From Whalleya microplaca (taxonomy: Eukaryota > Ascomycota > Sordariomycetes > Xylariales > Xylariaceae), in the NCBI GenBank assembly GCA_022497155.1, contig MU385712.1, forward strand, positions 433,765 to 497,764: DNA of 64,000 nucleotides. Reading direction: 5' to 3'. The position numbers were made by a program, and so were the translations under genes. The first letter of the stretch is position 1; every line of letters starts with the position of its first letter. Below, piece after piece: positions 11,599 to 23,582 of this stretch. The notes beneath the pieces are model-generated. The model worked only from the letters and a program-made list of their open reading frames with translations. It was not told where the DNA came from and searched no databases.

Positions 11599-12894
11599 CT
11601 ATCCCATGAGCTCGCACCCCTCTCTCACAACGCCAACCACAGCGCCCGTCTGAATAGCCTCGTTCCCGCCACCAGAAACCCTATACTCGATCTCGGCCAA
11701 GCCATCAAGCCACCTGATCATAGCCTCGGGCTTGACCTCCATCGTGACCAGCTGCTCGGACAGCGCCGTGATGATATCGGCCAGGGCCAGGCCGTTGGCG
11801 ACCTTCAGCGTGTTGATGGTTGAGAGGCAGGTGGTGACGTCGCTCGTCGTGAGCAGCGTGTTCGCGATCTTCATGATCGCGTCGGGCGGCGGGGCCGCTA
11901 TGCAGTTGTAGATGGTCTCCGTGGTGATGGTTTCCCGCACGATGTCCTTCTCGAGGACCTTCGGTCCGTTTTTGGGCTGCATGGGCGTGCCTGGGTCGTG
12001 AGGTCAGTATGTAGGTATGCAGAGGGGGGTGTTGAAGGGGAGGGGAAGGCTGAGACTCACTGGATGCATGACATGCTTGTAGGACATTTAGCGCTCGTCG
12101 CATGTCGCCTTTGCTCAGCTTGACCAGGGCATCTGTCGCCTCGGCCGATATCTTGACGTTTTCGTCAAGGATGACCTTGTCTACCAAGACCCGGATATCA
12201 TTCTCCTTCAGAGGACTGAATCTGAAACGTGTACATCTGGACAACAGTGCCGGGGATAGTTTGTGTGTGTAATTTGCGATGATACAGAATCGCGTGTTCG
12301 CTGTGTACTTCTCCATGATTCTTCGCAGGGCCATCTGGGCGGTGTTCGTCATGGCATCGGCCTCATCCAGAATAATCAGCTTGTAACTCGCAATACCGCC
12401 CGACCTTGATGCGCCACCCATTGTGAAGATCTGTTTTGTCGAAGCGAACGTCTTGATCTGCTCGCGCACAACGTCGATACCTCGATCGTCCGACGCATTC
12501 AGTTCTAGCACCATCTGCCGCATGTTCTCAGTTCCATATATCCGTCTCGCGAGCGCCAAGATTGTGGATGTCTTTCCCGTTCCCGGAGGTCCATAGAGAA
12601 GGAGATGTGGTAACCGATTTGAGTCGACGAATTTGTTAATGGTAGCTAAGATATCTTGGTGACCTGAGACGTCCGCGAGTGAGACCGGCCGGTACTTCTC
12701 AACCCTAGATCCAACTTAGCAGATTGCTAATTGAGATAAAGACATTTCCAATCTCACCATGGCAGAGAATCTTCCGCTTCGACTGGTAAGTTGGCAGCAC
12801 TTCGCTTGCCCTTGGCGGTGTTGTCAGAGGAAAATGTGATATCGTGGGATGCCGCAGGGACATCAACGTCCATCTCATCCTCAAAATCGGACAT
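11599..12894 (-). CDS. RFC3: Replication factor C subunit 3
   Basis: Three exons, 12894-12758, 12704-12061, 11990-11599, give 390 residues with consistent phase. It is a small clamp-loader subunit: VEKYRP near residue 47, Walker A GPPGTGKT (84-91), Walker [11 protein letters not shown], the trans-acting arginine motif [10 protein letters not shown], then the RFC collar domain ending in EGCELMG. The RFC complex opens PCNA and loads it on primed DNA; related complexes act in checkpoint and cohesion. The acidic N-terminal leader ([13 protein letters not shown]) is usual for fungal Rfc3. Two ACGCGT boxes 163-188 bp upstream of the ATG suggest G1/S control by an MBF-type factor. The sequence is intact and well conserved; the start is set by the short first exon. 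Confidence 0.95.
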
Positions 12895-13801
12895 ATTGAA
12901 GGAATTGAAAATCGAAGTCGGCTATTATGATTTTATGCTCTTTAGTCTCGGATTAGGTATCGTCAGATGTTCTTCTGTTCGGTAATGGAGAGTTTTCGCT
13001 TTCTTCGCAATGGGTATTATGTCACGATTATAGTGAGAGTCGGCCGCCTGCTGAAGACGCGTTAATTGAAAGCTCAACGCGTTTAATTGTGGGGCGCCAA
13101 GGAATTGAAGATCTGACGTGTGGCTGGTAAGTATGTGGCTGGTGGTTTAAATTGTGGCTTTGTCGGCTGTATTACTGACTTCATGCTTCATGTCTTGTTT
13201 ACAGTTCCGTACATACTGTTCGACGGATTTGTACACTTTGTCTTTGTCTTTCAGAAAGACCCCGAAAATATTGGGACTCTACAATTTCTCATTTTGATGA
13301 GCAAGACGAATCTTTAACTTCCATTTTCATTTTAAAAAGGTGATTTGTTCAGAACAAAAGTCAATTCAGTCAAACAGGCTTGAATAGGGTGGCCTTCAAA
13401 AGGATCATACGTCAATGAGGCAAGCTTCTACTTATGAGATGCAAAGATTCTAGGGATCTTGAATGGGGTTTCTTGAGTACATGAACCCTCAGCCTCCGGG
13501 TGTGGCATCAACTCTTTCATTTTGTTAAGACCTCAGTCTCTTACTATGTTATATACCTAACCCTTTCCCCTTATCTCACTTCCCATAATGTGAAAATAAA
13601 AGGTCATAGTACACCATAGGGGTGCCTCCACCCCTGTCTTGCAGATTTATCACACCACCAAGTGGTCGTTACTATATTCAACTACAGCAATTTGGTTCAC
13701 TTACACATAGCACTCACATAAACATTGATGAGATACCAAAACCGTCACATTAGTACCCAGGAATGATCCCGATCCCTTCTAGTCTATGTATGTTATGACC
13801 T
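12895..13801. other. RFC3 upstream region and spacer
   Basis: Contains the paired ACGCGT elements. An open frame at 13120-13317 is hydrophobic but unsupported. The rest shows nothing recognisable. Confidence 0.5.
13057..13082. promoter_or_regulatory. Two MluI cell-cycle boxes (ACGCGT) upstream of RFC3
   Basis: Perfect ACGCGT hexamers at 13057-13062 and 13077-13082, exactly 20 bp apart, lie 163-188 bp upstream of the RFC3 ATG. In yeasts this palindrome (MCB) is bound by MBF (Mbp1/Res family plus Swi6) and drives G1/S transcription of replication genes. The 20-bp spacing puts both sites on nearly the same DNA face. Site identity is seen; function is inferred. Confidence 0.65.
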
Positions 13802-15502
13802 TTACCGAACTTCTTCCTTCAAGAAAGCATTTCTAACCTTCACCAGCGCCTTCAGATCCCGATCCACGTCCTCTAGGCTGTGGCTCCTCGTCGACACGCC
13901 GTGGCTCTCAGCACCAGATGACAGTTCTTGCGCGGGGAACCACTCATCATCGTCATCAGACGATGAAGATGAGCTGCTGTCGGTGTCGCTGTCGGATGAG
14001 TCGCTGTCCCAGTCTTCCCAGAGCTGGGCATCCGTGCGATGGCGCAGTGCGAGCTTAGTGCTACTGCCGCTGCCCCCCTCGTGATGCGAGTGCCGGGACT
14101 CGCACCGCTTGAGCTCATCCACGGGCATCAGGTCCGCGTCTTCTTCGGCCAGCGCGTACCGCGTTGCCGGGTCCATGGTGCTGGCGTCGGCGGCCGGGGT
14201 GTCTGCCTTGTAGGGCCCGTTGAGCTCGATGCCTGTGAGCTGTTGGACTGTGGTATCCAGAGTCAGAATTTTGTTTTTCGCAATGGTTTAACGAATCACC
14301 GGGAGTTCTACCTAAGGCCCACTTCAGGAGCTTCTTACCCCTGAACATATCCCACAAGGAATTCTTGCTCCCGATACAAGACGGAAGGGGCAGGTAATAA
14401 GCAACTCGAGAAGCTACTTACTCTTCTTCGACGACTTCGCCCTGCGCGTCTGCTCCTCCTGCCTCTTATCCTCCTCAGCCCACCACGAGCGCTCCTCCTC
14501 CTCCAGCTCCCTCCTCTTCCTCTCCTCCAGATCGACCTCGTCCCAGAAGAAACTCGACTGCCGCAACGGACTCGTCGGGCTCTTCGGCTCCGCATCCCCA
14601 TCCCTCTCCTCCCTCCTCTCTCCCTCCTCCTCGCACAGCTCCAGCGCCTCGTTCAGCGGCAGTTCATCATCGCCCAGACTCCGCCTCCTCTCGCGCGCCT
14701 CCACGCCCCTCGGCACGAAAGTCGGACTCGTCACCACCACCTCCTCTTCTGCCTTTGCCACCGCCTCCTGCTCCTCGGCCAGCTTTTCTAACATGCGCTC
14801 GCGCTGCCGCGCCTCGGTCGCCAGCCGGTACCGCTCGTGGTGGCACTCGGAGGGGAAGTCGCAGTCGAGGGCGCAGTGGTGGCCGCGGTCGGCGAACGCG
14901 CGCCCGCGCGCCTCCGGGCGCCCGAGGACTTTGCGCCGCCACGCGCCCCATTCCGCCCACCCGCCGTAGTCGAACTCCGACGCGCACATGCCGCTGCCGC
15001 CGTGGGCGCGGCGGCGCTTGCGGCCGCGTTTACCTGCACCACCACCACTACTACCACCACTGCCATTACTACCCTTACTACCGCCACCACCACTGTTGCT
15101 GGTGGAGTTTGCAGTGGAAGTGGAAGTGGAAGTGGAAGTGGAAGAAGTGGAAGTAGCAGGCCGCGCAGAAACGCAGTACTCGTGCCCGCACTGCAGACAG
15201 CGCCGCGTGCAGCCGAGCCGGTAGACCGTCAGGCAGGCGTGGCACTGCCACAGCCAGGGGTAGGGCTGGCGCGGGGGCGGCGGCGGCGTCGGCAGCGCGT
15301 CCGGCGACGTCGGCAGCACGTTGCGCAGGTGCAGGCGCGCGGGCGGCGTCAGCGGTGTGGGCGTTGGGGTCGGGGGTGAGAAGACCGAGGTGGAGCGCGT
15401 TGCGGTGGTGGTAGAGGTGGTGGTAGAGGTGGTTGTGGTTGAGGTGGGTTGCCGCGAGAAGATGGAGAGTTTGGGGAGGACCCTGCGGGTTTTGGAGGGC
15501 AT
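13802..15502 (-). CDS. Conserved fungal protein with Cys cluster and low-complexity arms
   Basis: A long first exon (15502-14422) ends at a perfect GTAAGT donor in phase 1. The simplest model splices a 174-bp intron to 14247-13802, giving 508 residues. A micro-exon near 14339-14367 is possible, since an adjacent frame reads NSLWDMFRG. Visible parts: Ser/Thr/Pro-rich N-terminus; a probable zinc-binding segment WQCHACLTVYRLGCTRRC with CLQCGHEYC; an STS/SNS/GGG tract from GGAAGT repeats; a basic patch GKRGRKRRRAHGG; a second conserved block ASEFDYGGWAEWGAWRRKV with HHCALDCDFPSECHHERYR; charged coiled-coil; and an acidic Ser/Asp run (SDSSDSDTDSSSSSSSDDDD) near the end. I recognise the style of an uncharacterised Sordariomycete family but know no function. 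The basic patch is compatible with nuclear location. Confidence 0.7.
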
Positions 15503-17531
15503 GGCTTGTTGCTCTGCTTGGGATTCGTGGGTAGGTGGGTAGGTGGGTGTTTGGATATGTGTTATGTGTGAGTATGAGTGTGTTTGTATAACGTTTGACG
15601 GCAGTTTGTGTGTGCCCGTTCTATGGAAAACAAGATTTCTGATGCTGGATACAGGATGTCAAAGGAAAACTACTTTTTATCGGCCTGGCCAACCAACGGT
15701 GGTCCGTCTATCCGTCTATCTTCTAGAAGACCGAGACGAGACCCAATTTGCTCCCTGAAACTACTCACGAGCCGAATCGCCGTATCCTATCGTACGTACG
15801 TGTGGTGAGTGGTGGTAGCAGCAAGTGAGCGGGGTGTTTCTGTTTCTGGAATCAACCAGAATGAATAGGAGCTCTAACAAGGGGATTGATTCTGACAATC
15901 CACGAACGAAATATATTGAGTATGAATATGAAGAGAGCACTTGGAAAGGAAAATTCAACGGAAAGGAAGATAATGAAAGACAGGTAGGGGGCTTCGCGAG
16001 AAAAGGGGGTCCAACTCACGAGTTGCGCACGAGGTTTTTCAGACTGAGGCCACTTATACGACAGCTTCACTTTGTCTAGATGGCGGGAATAAAGGGGGGG
16101 TCGCGGAGAAAATAAAAGGGCCAGACGGGAGGTGAGTGGTGAGGGTAATTTCAGCCCGAACTCGAGCGGTCTATGAGGTCCTTTCGCAACCTTTGTCAAA
16201 TGAGCAGACATTCACGCCGGCTAAAGAAGCCGTATACATCAAAGCCCTCGCGCCTCCGTTTGAAGAGAAGTGGGTGGACAAAGCGCGAAAGGACGTCGAA
16301 GAGGAGACGCGCCTAGGTGGCAAGGAGGTGACAACGCCCCAAGACAAAGCAGTGCGGTATAAAGCTGCGTGACAAAGCTGTCGGTGGCTTACTCATGTTG
16401 CCGCTCTATTGATAGAAAAACTGTCAGTAATAATCGTAAGTGATAATTAGAAATCAAATTCCTTCAGATGCTCATGAGAAACGTGAACAAGTGAATAGAG
16501 CACAATATCATAAGCCAGGGAGAAGCCGTGTTTGAATCTTAAGGGGGAAGTACCCCGAGAAACTCTTCCTTATATACCCCATAAGTATGAGATATCTCTC
16601 TAGCTTGATAATTAAGTGTGACCTATGTCAACAAATCGTTGCGACTATGAAACAACTCTCAGAGTAAAAAATCTATAAGAAACTCTCATGTCCACACTTC
16701 GACCATACGGATGGATGGTCACCTCAAGTTAATGTCTATAGGGCGACATCAACTATAATATTGTCACTAACTCCATAAGTTCTGACTTATATCATCAACC
16801 CTTTCATGAAACTTTACACTCACATACACTCATGTCAAAAGTCATTCTATTTAATACAAGAATGCCCCAACATGATGACCAAATCAACTTATAAATAACA
16901 TGCAAGCCCAGCAACTTTGTGTTGAGTCATCATTATCTTCCCACGATGATGGCATATAAGAGTTAAACTCGAAAAGATTTCCAGGAGCGAGATGCCAAAA
17001 CACATTTCACAAGATAATCTATGAGGTCAATACACCAAAACGAAATAAATCTAAAAATTCAACGAGACAGCAACGCTTTTCCATTTTTAAATTCACTTGC
17101 AAGCAGTAACGAGATATGAGATGGGAAGTGAAAACTGCCATGTTGTACATATTGCCTCTGGCAAGGTCACTAAGCTAGTTCATGCCTCAACTCATCCATC
17201 CCATTCAGTCAGGAATTGCTTCGGCGGACCTGCCTATAGAGTCTCTCTCGCATACTAGGTAGGATAAAGCTAGAGATGCCCATCGGCCTACTTAGAATAT
17301 CTCGCCCAGTACCCTCCCTCACACCTAGGATTAACATAGAGAGAGCCGAAATTGGAATGAGACCGAAACTTCATCCGAGCGTAGAATGTATCGCCATAAT
17401 CAACGGTCTTTATATCGGGAGACCGGACCTTTTACTTCGTCTTCCAAAAAAACAGAGAAACTGTTTCACACTGCAATAACCGAGCCAGATAAAAGTGATG
17501 AGACCCAGGGAACTCGAGGACACGGTGGTAC
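15503..17531. other. 2-kb gene-free interval
   Basis: Contains the upstream region of the Cys-cluster gene and the 3' flank of H2A.Z. Short frames around 15825-16372 are unsupported. The part from about 16400 to 17200 is AT-rich with no coding signal. Confidence 0.5.
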
Positions 17532-18511
17532 TTATGCCTCGATGGCCTTGCTCTTCTTCTTCTGTTCAACCTTGAGTAGCAGAGCGCGGTTGATGTGTGG
17601 TAGGACACCACCAAAAGCAATGGTGGCACGAATCAGAGTGTCCAGTTCTTCGTCACCGCGGATGGCAAGCTGGAGGTGGCGAGGCGTAATACGCTTGACC
17701 TTCAGGTCCTTGGCGGCGTTCTAGGCAGAAAAGTCAGCTTCTATATACAGCCATCACGGAGTCACGGGATCGGTGTAGGCAGCAAGGTGTGGCAAATTGG
17801 GGCCAAGTGGAACGGAAGACGAGAATGACTCACGCCTGCGAGCTCGAGAACCTCGGCAGTCAGATATTCCAGAACGGCCGTAACATAGACCGCAGCCTTA
17901 GCACCCACGCGCATCTTGTTCTGGGTGTTTTGCTTCAAGAAACGCTTGACACGACCGCAGGGGAACTATCAACATCACGTTAGCATATATGTGGATATTC
18001 CAAAATTACAGCACATCAAAATAAAGATGTCCTTTCGTCCTTTTCACTGTGCACAAGGGAGGAGGCGTGGCGCATTAGATAGTAAGGCTAGGAAAATCCC
18101 TCCATAATCCATATCGATATAACCATAGGCTTTCACTAAGAGCGCAACAGATATAAACGACGCGACGGGGGAACGATGTCAACAACTAGATCAGTGTGAT
18201 GATCAGGATGTCAAGGGCTGCGGCCAGGTCGACCTCGTTCACCGTCGTAGGCGTAGGTTTAGAGGTGGCGCGTCGTTGCGTGAATCGTGGGGTGTGCAGA
18301 TGATGTTGCGTCGAGGGAGGGTTGGGGAAAAAAGCGGACATGACGGTCTCGGTGGGCCAAAGGGACGGAAAGATCATGATGCATCACAATGATAACTTAC
18401 CTGCAATCCGGCGCGGGCAGAGTGGCTCTGTTGCTTCTTGGGAGCGTCGGCCGACGACGTCTTTCCACCTGAGCTCTTGCCGCCAGCCGATTTGCCTTTT
18501 CCGCCAGCCAT
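17532..18511 (-). CDS. Histone H2A.Z variant
   Basis: Three exons, 18511-18401, 17965-17834 and 17720-17532, encode 143 residues. The start [17 protein letters not shown], the fold sequence [15 protein letters not shown] and the variant-specific core [20 protein letters not shown], plus [19 protein letters not shown], identify H2A.Z (yeast Htz1, pht1) rather than canonical H2A, which has NAARDNKKTRI and a C-terminal SQE. The tail KKKSKAIEA matches filamentous-fungal H2A.Z. It marks nucleosomes at promoters and is deposited by SWR1. Intron 1 is long for this window (435 bp) and intron 2 is 113 bp; replication-independent variant histones are usually polyadenylated and intron-containing, which fits. 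Residue-level identity is unambiguous. Confidence 0.96.
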
Positions 18512-20017
18512 TGTTTATATCGATACGCGCAAAGTCGATATTCGGTGTTGGATGATATAATCGATGAGGGTTCGACGAGGTCGAAGGATAATTCGGACGT
18601 GTTGATTGTTTTTTTGAAAAATGGAATCGATTTGCGCGTCGAGGTTGATGGTGCGAAAAATGTTTTTTTTTTGTGTTGTTATGTTTTGATCTTGTATGTA
18701 AAAAAGCTGGGAGAGGCGTCGAGAAAATCAAGAGGCGGCGGGCGGCGGACGGTGGTCATTGGGGAAGGCTGCTGCAGGTTAAGGTAGTCGCTTCCAGTGC
18801 TTCCATTGCTCCCATTGCTCCTACTGCTCCCACTGCTCTCCCACTACCCCAACATACTCATTCAGCAGGTACCACCCACCTAGCCAGCCAGCCTGATCCA
18901 GCTCTGCAGACAGAGGCAGGTAGGCGACCAAACGCCCTAGGTTTGCTACATCCCAGCCTCCACACGCTCTGAAAGATGTATGTAAAAAGTACCCCGCCTC
19001 TAGCGCTACCGCGCTAAAGCTTCCCTTTCGCGACTAAACCTGATTTGATCATAGTGGCATATCGGCGAAACTCCGGCTATCCAGAGTCGCCGCCTGACGG
19101 GAGTCTGGAGGGCAGAGAAACAGGCGTCTAATGAGCCGCCCAGAAGAGTTCAAGAGGCGTATAAGTCGGCCAAAGAGGGGGAAAGAATAGAAGCAATGTA
19201 CAAGGACATGGTTCCCAGCTGGTTTGGGGTAGCTGGGCCAAATGGAAGAGCAGAGCGTGGACTTACCAGACAGTCACTTACCACAAAGCCGTAGGCTAGA
19301 GAGCACGGAGGCATGGATGCGACGGGCAATAGCATCGTACATACCGCATCCCAAGCACTCCTGGTGCTATCCAAGCATCCAAGGCTGGTTCTGAAGAGCA
19401 CTTGGCTCGGTTTGAGGCCAGGCTGAGCAGCCAGTCGAAAAGCTGTTGCGGAACGACAACATATCAAAGGCAGACTTTTGATCTTGGTTGTAGTCGCTCG
19501 AATGGAGAACGGGATCGACTATGGCTAATCTGGAATGTCGGAGGCCGACCCAGCGTGGCTTGCATCCTGCACCGCCACTTTCTTCAGCCACAAACTATAT
19601 AACTTCAAACCTACCTTGTTCTGACACATGCAGGTCTTACCTGTGATTCTCAAGTACTTCATATATATTATATTAACGTCCAGCGGCAACAGACACCTAC
19701 CCTAAACTCTGAAAATTAGTGGAAACTTTACGTATTCGACGAAGCCTATAGTCGTATAGAGTTGAATGTGTGGATTGATTGAACAATCTCTCAAGAACTC
19801 ATCTCATTGATTGGCCCCGAGACATGAAAGACCTCATGTTCGCGAAAGATGCTCGATTCTCCGACGATGGGTCCGGTAGTAGACTTTCTCAGTCATTTAC
19901 ATCATTTGCCGGTGAGTCTGTCCCAATCTTCCGGCCATCTTGTGAACTGCTGAGTCGCCTCGTCTGCCCCATTCGGGCGCGATGCTCTTTTGTGCCTCGC
20001 GGCAGTCTTCTCAATCT
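18512..20017. other. H2A.Z promoter and gene-free interval
   Basis: Upstream region of H2A.Z followed by non-coding sequence. A minus-strand frame at 19367-19591 was considered and rejected. No repeat or RNA gene recognised. Confidence 0.45.
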
Positions 20018-21022
20018 CTAGGTACCACGGGCCAAGCCACGCGAATTATTTTGTCGTGGCAATTCCAAGCCTGCCATTGTTGGTAGGATCGTCAGGTTCC
20101 GGGCGTGAAAATGAAAGGATTCTTCCTTATATAAGCCAATGTATCGTACTGCAGCATCAAAGTCCTCCCGATCCATAATCCACCCTGCTTGGACCGATGA
20201 TGGAGGCCCGCCAGAGCAACCATAGCACACATGCAATCACACCCGTAGTCTGAGATAGGGAGCGGGAGCACAACAGGCTCGACCAGATCTTGGCCGGACC
20301 GCATTGACTTCCCCTGAGCCCGCGCGACACCGCTAACGAAGTTCGCAATCTGCTGCCAGTCGGCCCGGTCCCTCCACGTGCTCGAAGCAGTTCTCGCTGG
20401 CGTAGATGGACCTCCTTTCCGCGCGCCCAGGTCAGTTTCGCGAGCTTCGTGGGCCTGTGGTAGATGGCTAGCGGTCGGTAGCCGACGATGACGGCGGAGA
20501 AGCGCCTCGAACCTAGCGTGGCCTGGTGCGTTGCCGTGGCTGAGGTCTAGGTCCTCGTTTTGCCTATGTTGACCTCAAGCTGGAACCAGCATAGGTCGAG
20601 TAAGTTCGGACTCATGATTTCTAGGTTCGCTCCGTACTGGACCAGGATATGTACAAAGCAAATTAGTCTACTGTTATCAGATAAGTCTGAAATAGGAACG
20701 CTGTAGTCTTCCTCAGATCAAGGGTGACCTAGCCATGATGGTCATTCCTCAAAGGGTATCGATCGTCGATGATAATGCTAGCTATAGAGCCTTGGATTGC
20801 TTTCAGAGCCGCCGTAGTCTCCGTTTCCTTGACGGCAGTGGGGAAGTAGGGACGGATACAGCGAGCCTTGAAATGGATAAAATTCTTTATTTTCACTAGA
20901 TCCTGAGGTGAAGTATGCTTACTAACATCTTCTTCGGCATCCCATTCTTACGGAGAATCCAAGATACGCTCTACCTCTCTCTTCGTCGAGTAGTTGGCCT
21001 GTCCGTACTTAAGGGATGCCAT
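20018..21022 (-). pseudogene. Decayed CoA-transferase family III (CaiB/BaiF) gene
   Basis: Reading the minus strand from an ATG near 21022 in changing frames recovers a collinear CoA-transferase family III protein: MASLKYGQANYSTKREVER, an in-frame stop, IRPYFPTAVKETETTAALK, QYGANLEIMSPNLLDLCWF, VNIGKTRT then a stop, DLSHGNAPGHARFEALL, FSAVIVGYRPLAIY, IYASENCFEH, ADWQQIANFVSGVARAQGK, VVLPLPISDYGC and GGLWIGRTLMLQYD. The order and spacing match the family (N-terminal helical part, GYRP block, SENC(Y/F)G block, PISD block). At least three frame changes and several stops break it, and the C-terminal third is not found. Not functional as read. The family assignment comes from remembered motif order, not a search. 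Confidence 0.72.
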
Positions 21023-23446
21023 ATCGAAGTTGTATCCTTAGGTGTGGGGATAAATTCCCATGTGCAACTATAGACAGCCTTGTATGGCGTTAGGACATAA
21101 AAAAGCTGATAGATATTTTCTTGCCAATCCCGGAGGTCTTTTTGGACGTTCAGAGTTGATTATATAGCCATTTCTACGGTGACTAACAAACTGGTTGTGA
21201 CAAGGGCTGTAATTCAGGGCTTGGAAATATATCAATTCAGCAATAATTCTCTAGGCCCTCTGAGGGTGATTGTTGTTCTAAGTTTTTATCTGAGTCTGAG
21301 GTTCGGCGACAGGTCTCTATAGACCTGCTGCCGCGGTACGTATTCCTGGTACGTATCTAGTCTGTTGCCGACGTAGCCGCCGTCTGGTAATTATACCTTT
21401 TGTTAGGCAGTCATACATTCCAACAGTATCGAATAACATCTAACAGCACCCAATATATATACTCGTACAGCATTCCTGCATCTCGTATAGCTTCCAACAG
21501 GTCTTGGCTCCAATAGCCGTGTGACACTGGTTGGAATCCGATACAAGTGCAAGTATAACCAACAAACCTTGGGATCGTAACGCAGACAAGAGTCACGCGC
21601 CCAAACAATAATGAGTCGAGGGATTGTTGGCCTGGTCGTCGTTCGTCATTAGATCTTGAATTTACCTGACTGTCGTACAAACCGGCAGACGAGGTTACTC
21701 AAGGAGTCTGAGCACATATGACTCCCGGATACAAGCAACTCCTTTCGACAAGGTAGCCTTGTCTGGCTTTGATGATAGCTATACTGTATGTTAGGCGAGG
21801 GCGTTTGATTTGGTTGATGGTTACTAATCGAACTGACATTAATGGAATGTGACTAAGTAGTCAGGTTCGAAATGACACTAGAAACACTACATAATATCAG
21901 GGGTACCCCAGATAATTCTGCTCATATATCAACAGGGATTCATACTTCTGTCCGCCCCCTTATACACGCATTAGGAAACCTCGTTGCCGCTGTCAAGATC
22001 TTGGACAAGGTCATAGATTCAAATAACGTTCAGGAATAATAATCGAAGTCAATTATCGACAGTGACAAAAAGAAGATTATGTAAAACGTAATAAAAAGAG
22101 TAAAAGGGGTTATGAACAGTAAGATAAAAATAAGGTGTAAATATATGTCACGCACTGAACGGGTTTAAATCAATTTGTTATCAACTTAAAAGGCCATCAA
22201 ATGATGGCCAAGGTTTCTATTCCATCGTCTCACCTCTTCGCATCCCCAGGAGACGGATTCAGAGCGTAATCTAGAATCATGCTACCAATTCAACCAGACT
22301 CCCTTACAATTGTGAGTATATGGGGGTCATGATCTCAGAGCCCCGGGTTTAGATGTGTAATCCACCATGCTCAAGTGACAGCAGAGCTCCGAGCGCAATT
22401 ATAAAACTAACCTACATACTCACTAGCTTTCAGTCGTTTATTGTAATCTGCTAGCTACCCAACGTCTAGGAAAATTATCTAGACCTAGAGGTAGATTTGA
22501 AGAATAAGTTATTATAAGAAGCATTTCTATTAAGGCCTGAAGGATTCGGAAGAATGGTTTACCGTAGGGTTCGAAATTATGTTAAGTATTTTAGTCGCTT
22601 ACATAGAATCAATTTTCTTGCCTATTCATTATCAACTTCAGACATCGAGTTCAAAAATTTTATAATAACTCCAGCCAAACATTGATAACAGTCAGTAAAT
22701 ACACGTCACTTTAGCTGATTTTACATACTACTCCTGTCGTTTCTATATAGTAAGTTATAATACTCTCCACACGGAAGAACAGGAGTCCAGGTATCAAATT
22801 TCACGGGAATAGTGGTGCTTAATAAATGGATTGAAATAGATTTAAACACCTCGTTTGAATAATTGTAATGGTAATCAGGTCAGGTGCTTCTATGCATGTA
22901 AGTCGGGCCGCGACGTGTAAGTTAATGCTCAACATCTCCAGATCATCATTTGATGAAGTCATCAAACTACTCAGCACCGGAAAAGATTCCAAAGAGGCTC
23001 AGCCCTAATACTACCTAGAAGTAATACGAACTCCAAATTAGCCTATTGATTCTAGTTGTCGACTTATTAGAAGGAATATGCGATGTATGTCGTGCGGGGA
23101 AAGCGATGGTAAAGACTCAATCAGTCAGCAGTCTGCATTCTTCTCAACTATACCCGAATTGCCTGTACTATGTAGATCGATCTAGTGACGTGCAGCGTAG
23201 CCCACTTGGGGACTGTATATTGTATCCGCTGTCCAACCTGAACCAATCGAGTTCTATACCGAGAGCTATTTATGCACTGACCTAGCTACCTAATCTCGAC
23301 GTACCGTTCGGAGCTACTGATTGTTCCACCGTCTCACGTATATATTGACCAGGGGAGCTTCTCCAATACGAGCTGAATCATCATGTGCTGAAATAGCTTC
23401 TGTGCTCGTGTACGTGATGACGCCAGCAAGAAACACTTCTAATCGA
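21023..23446. other. AT-rich gene-free interval
   Basis: No coding exon recognised. It contains repeat copy B (21472-21527). The stretch about 21850-22900 is strongly AT-rich and stop-dense, compatible with old mutated repeat DNA, but I could not identify an element. Confidence 0.45.
21472..21527 (+). repeat. Dispersed repeat fragment, copy B
   Basis: Second copy of the repeat at 8241-8296, same orientation, about 50 of 56 bases matching. The reverse strand of this copy lies in an 89-codon open frame whose product (YWSQDLLEAIRDAG) is not recognised. Confidence 0.7.
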
Positions 23447-23454
23447 TATAAAAG
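23447..23454 (+). promoter_or_regulatory. TATA box of the secreted-protein gene
   Basis: TATAAAAG sits about 130 bp upstream of the ATG at 23583, preceding a pyrimidine-rich leader. This is typical of strongly expressed fungal secreted-protein genes. Confidence 0.5.
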
Positions 23455-23582
23455 GACTTGTCCGACCTGAGGAAATTGCTTTCAATTCAGATTACCCATC
23501 TGAGCATTGATCAACAGCATCTTCATAGCACTGCAGATCTTCACACAACAGTCTTTCGTTTAGAAACTTTCCACCAACCAAT

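Noticed and set aside
14335..15379. Several Arg-, Ala- or Thr-rich frames inside the Cys-cluster gene
   Set aside because: Shadows of a GC-rich, repeat-bearing coding exon.
19367..19591. Minus-strand frame with RHSRLAIVDP, reminiscent of a glutamine amidotransferase
   Set aside because: Only ten residues fit, no catalytic Cys or neighbouring domain; probably coincidence.
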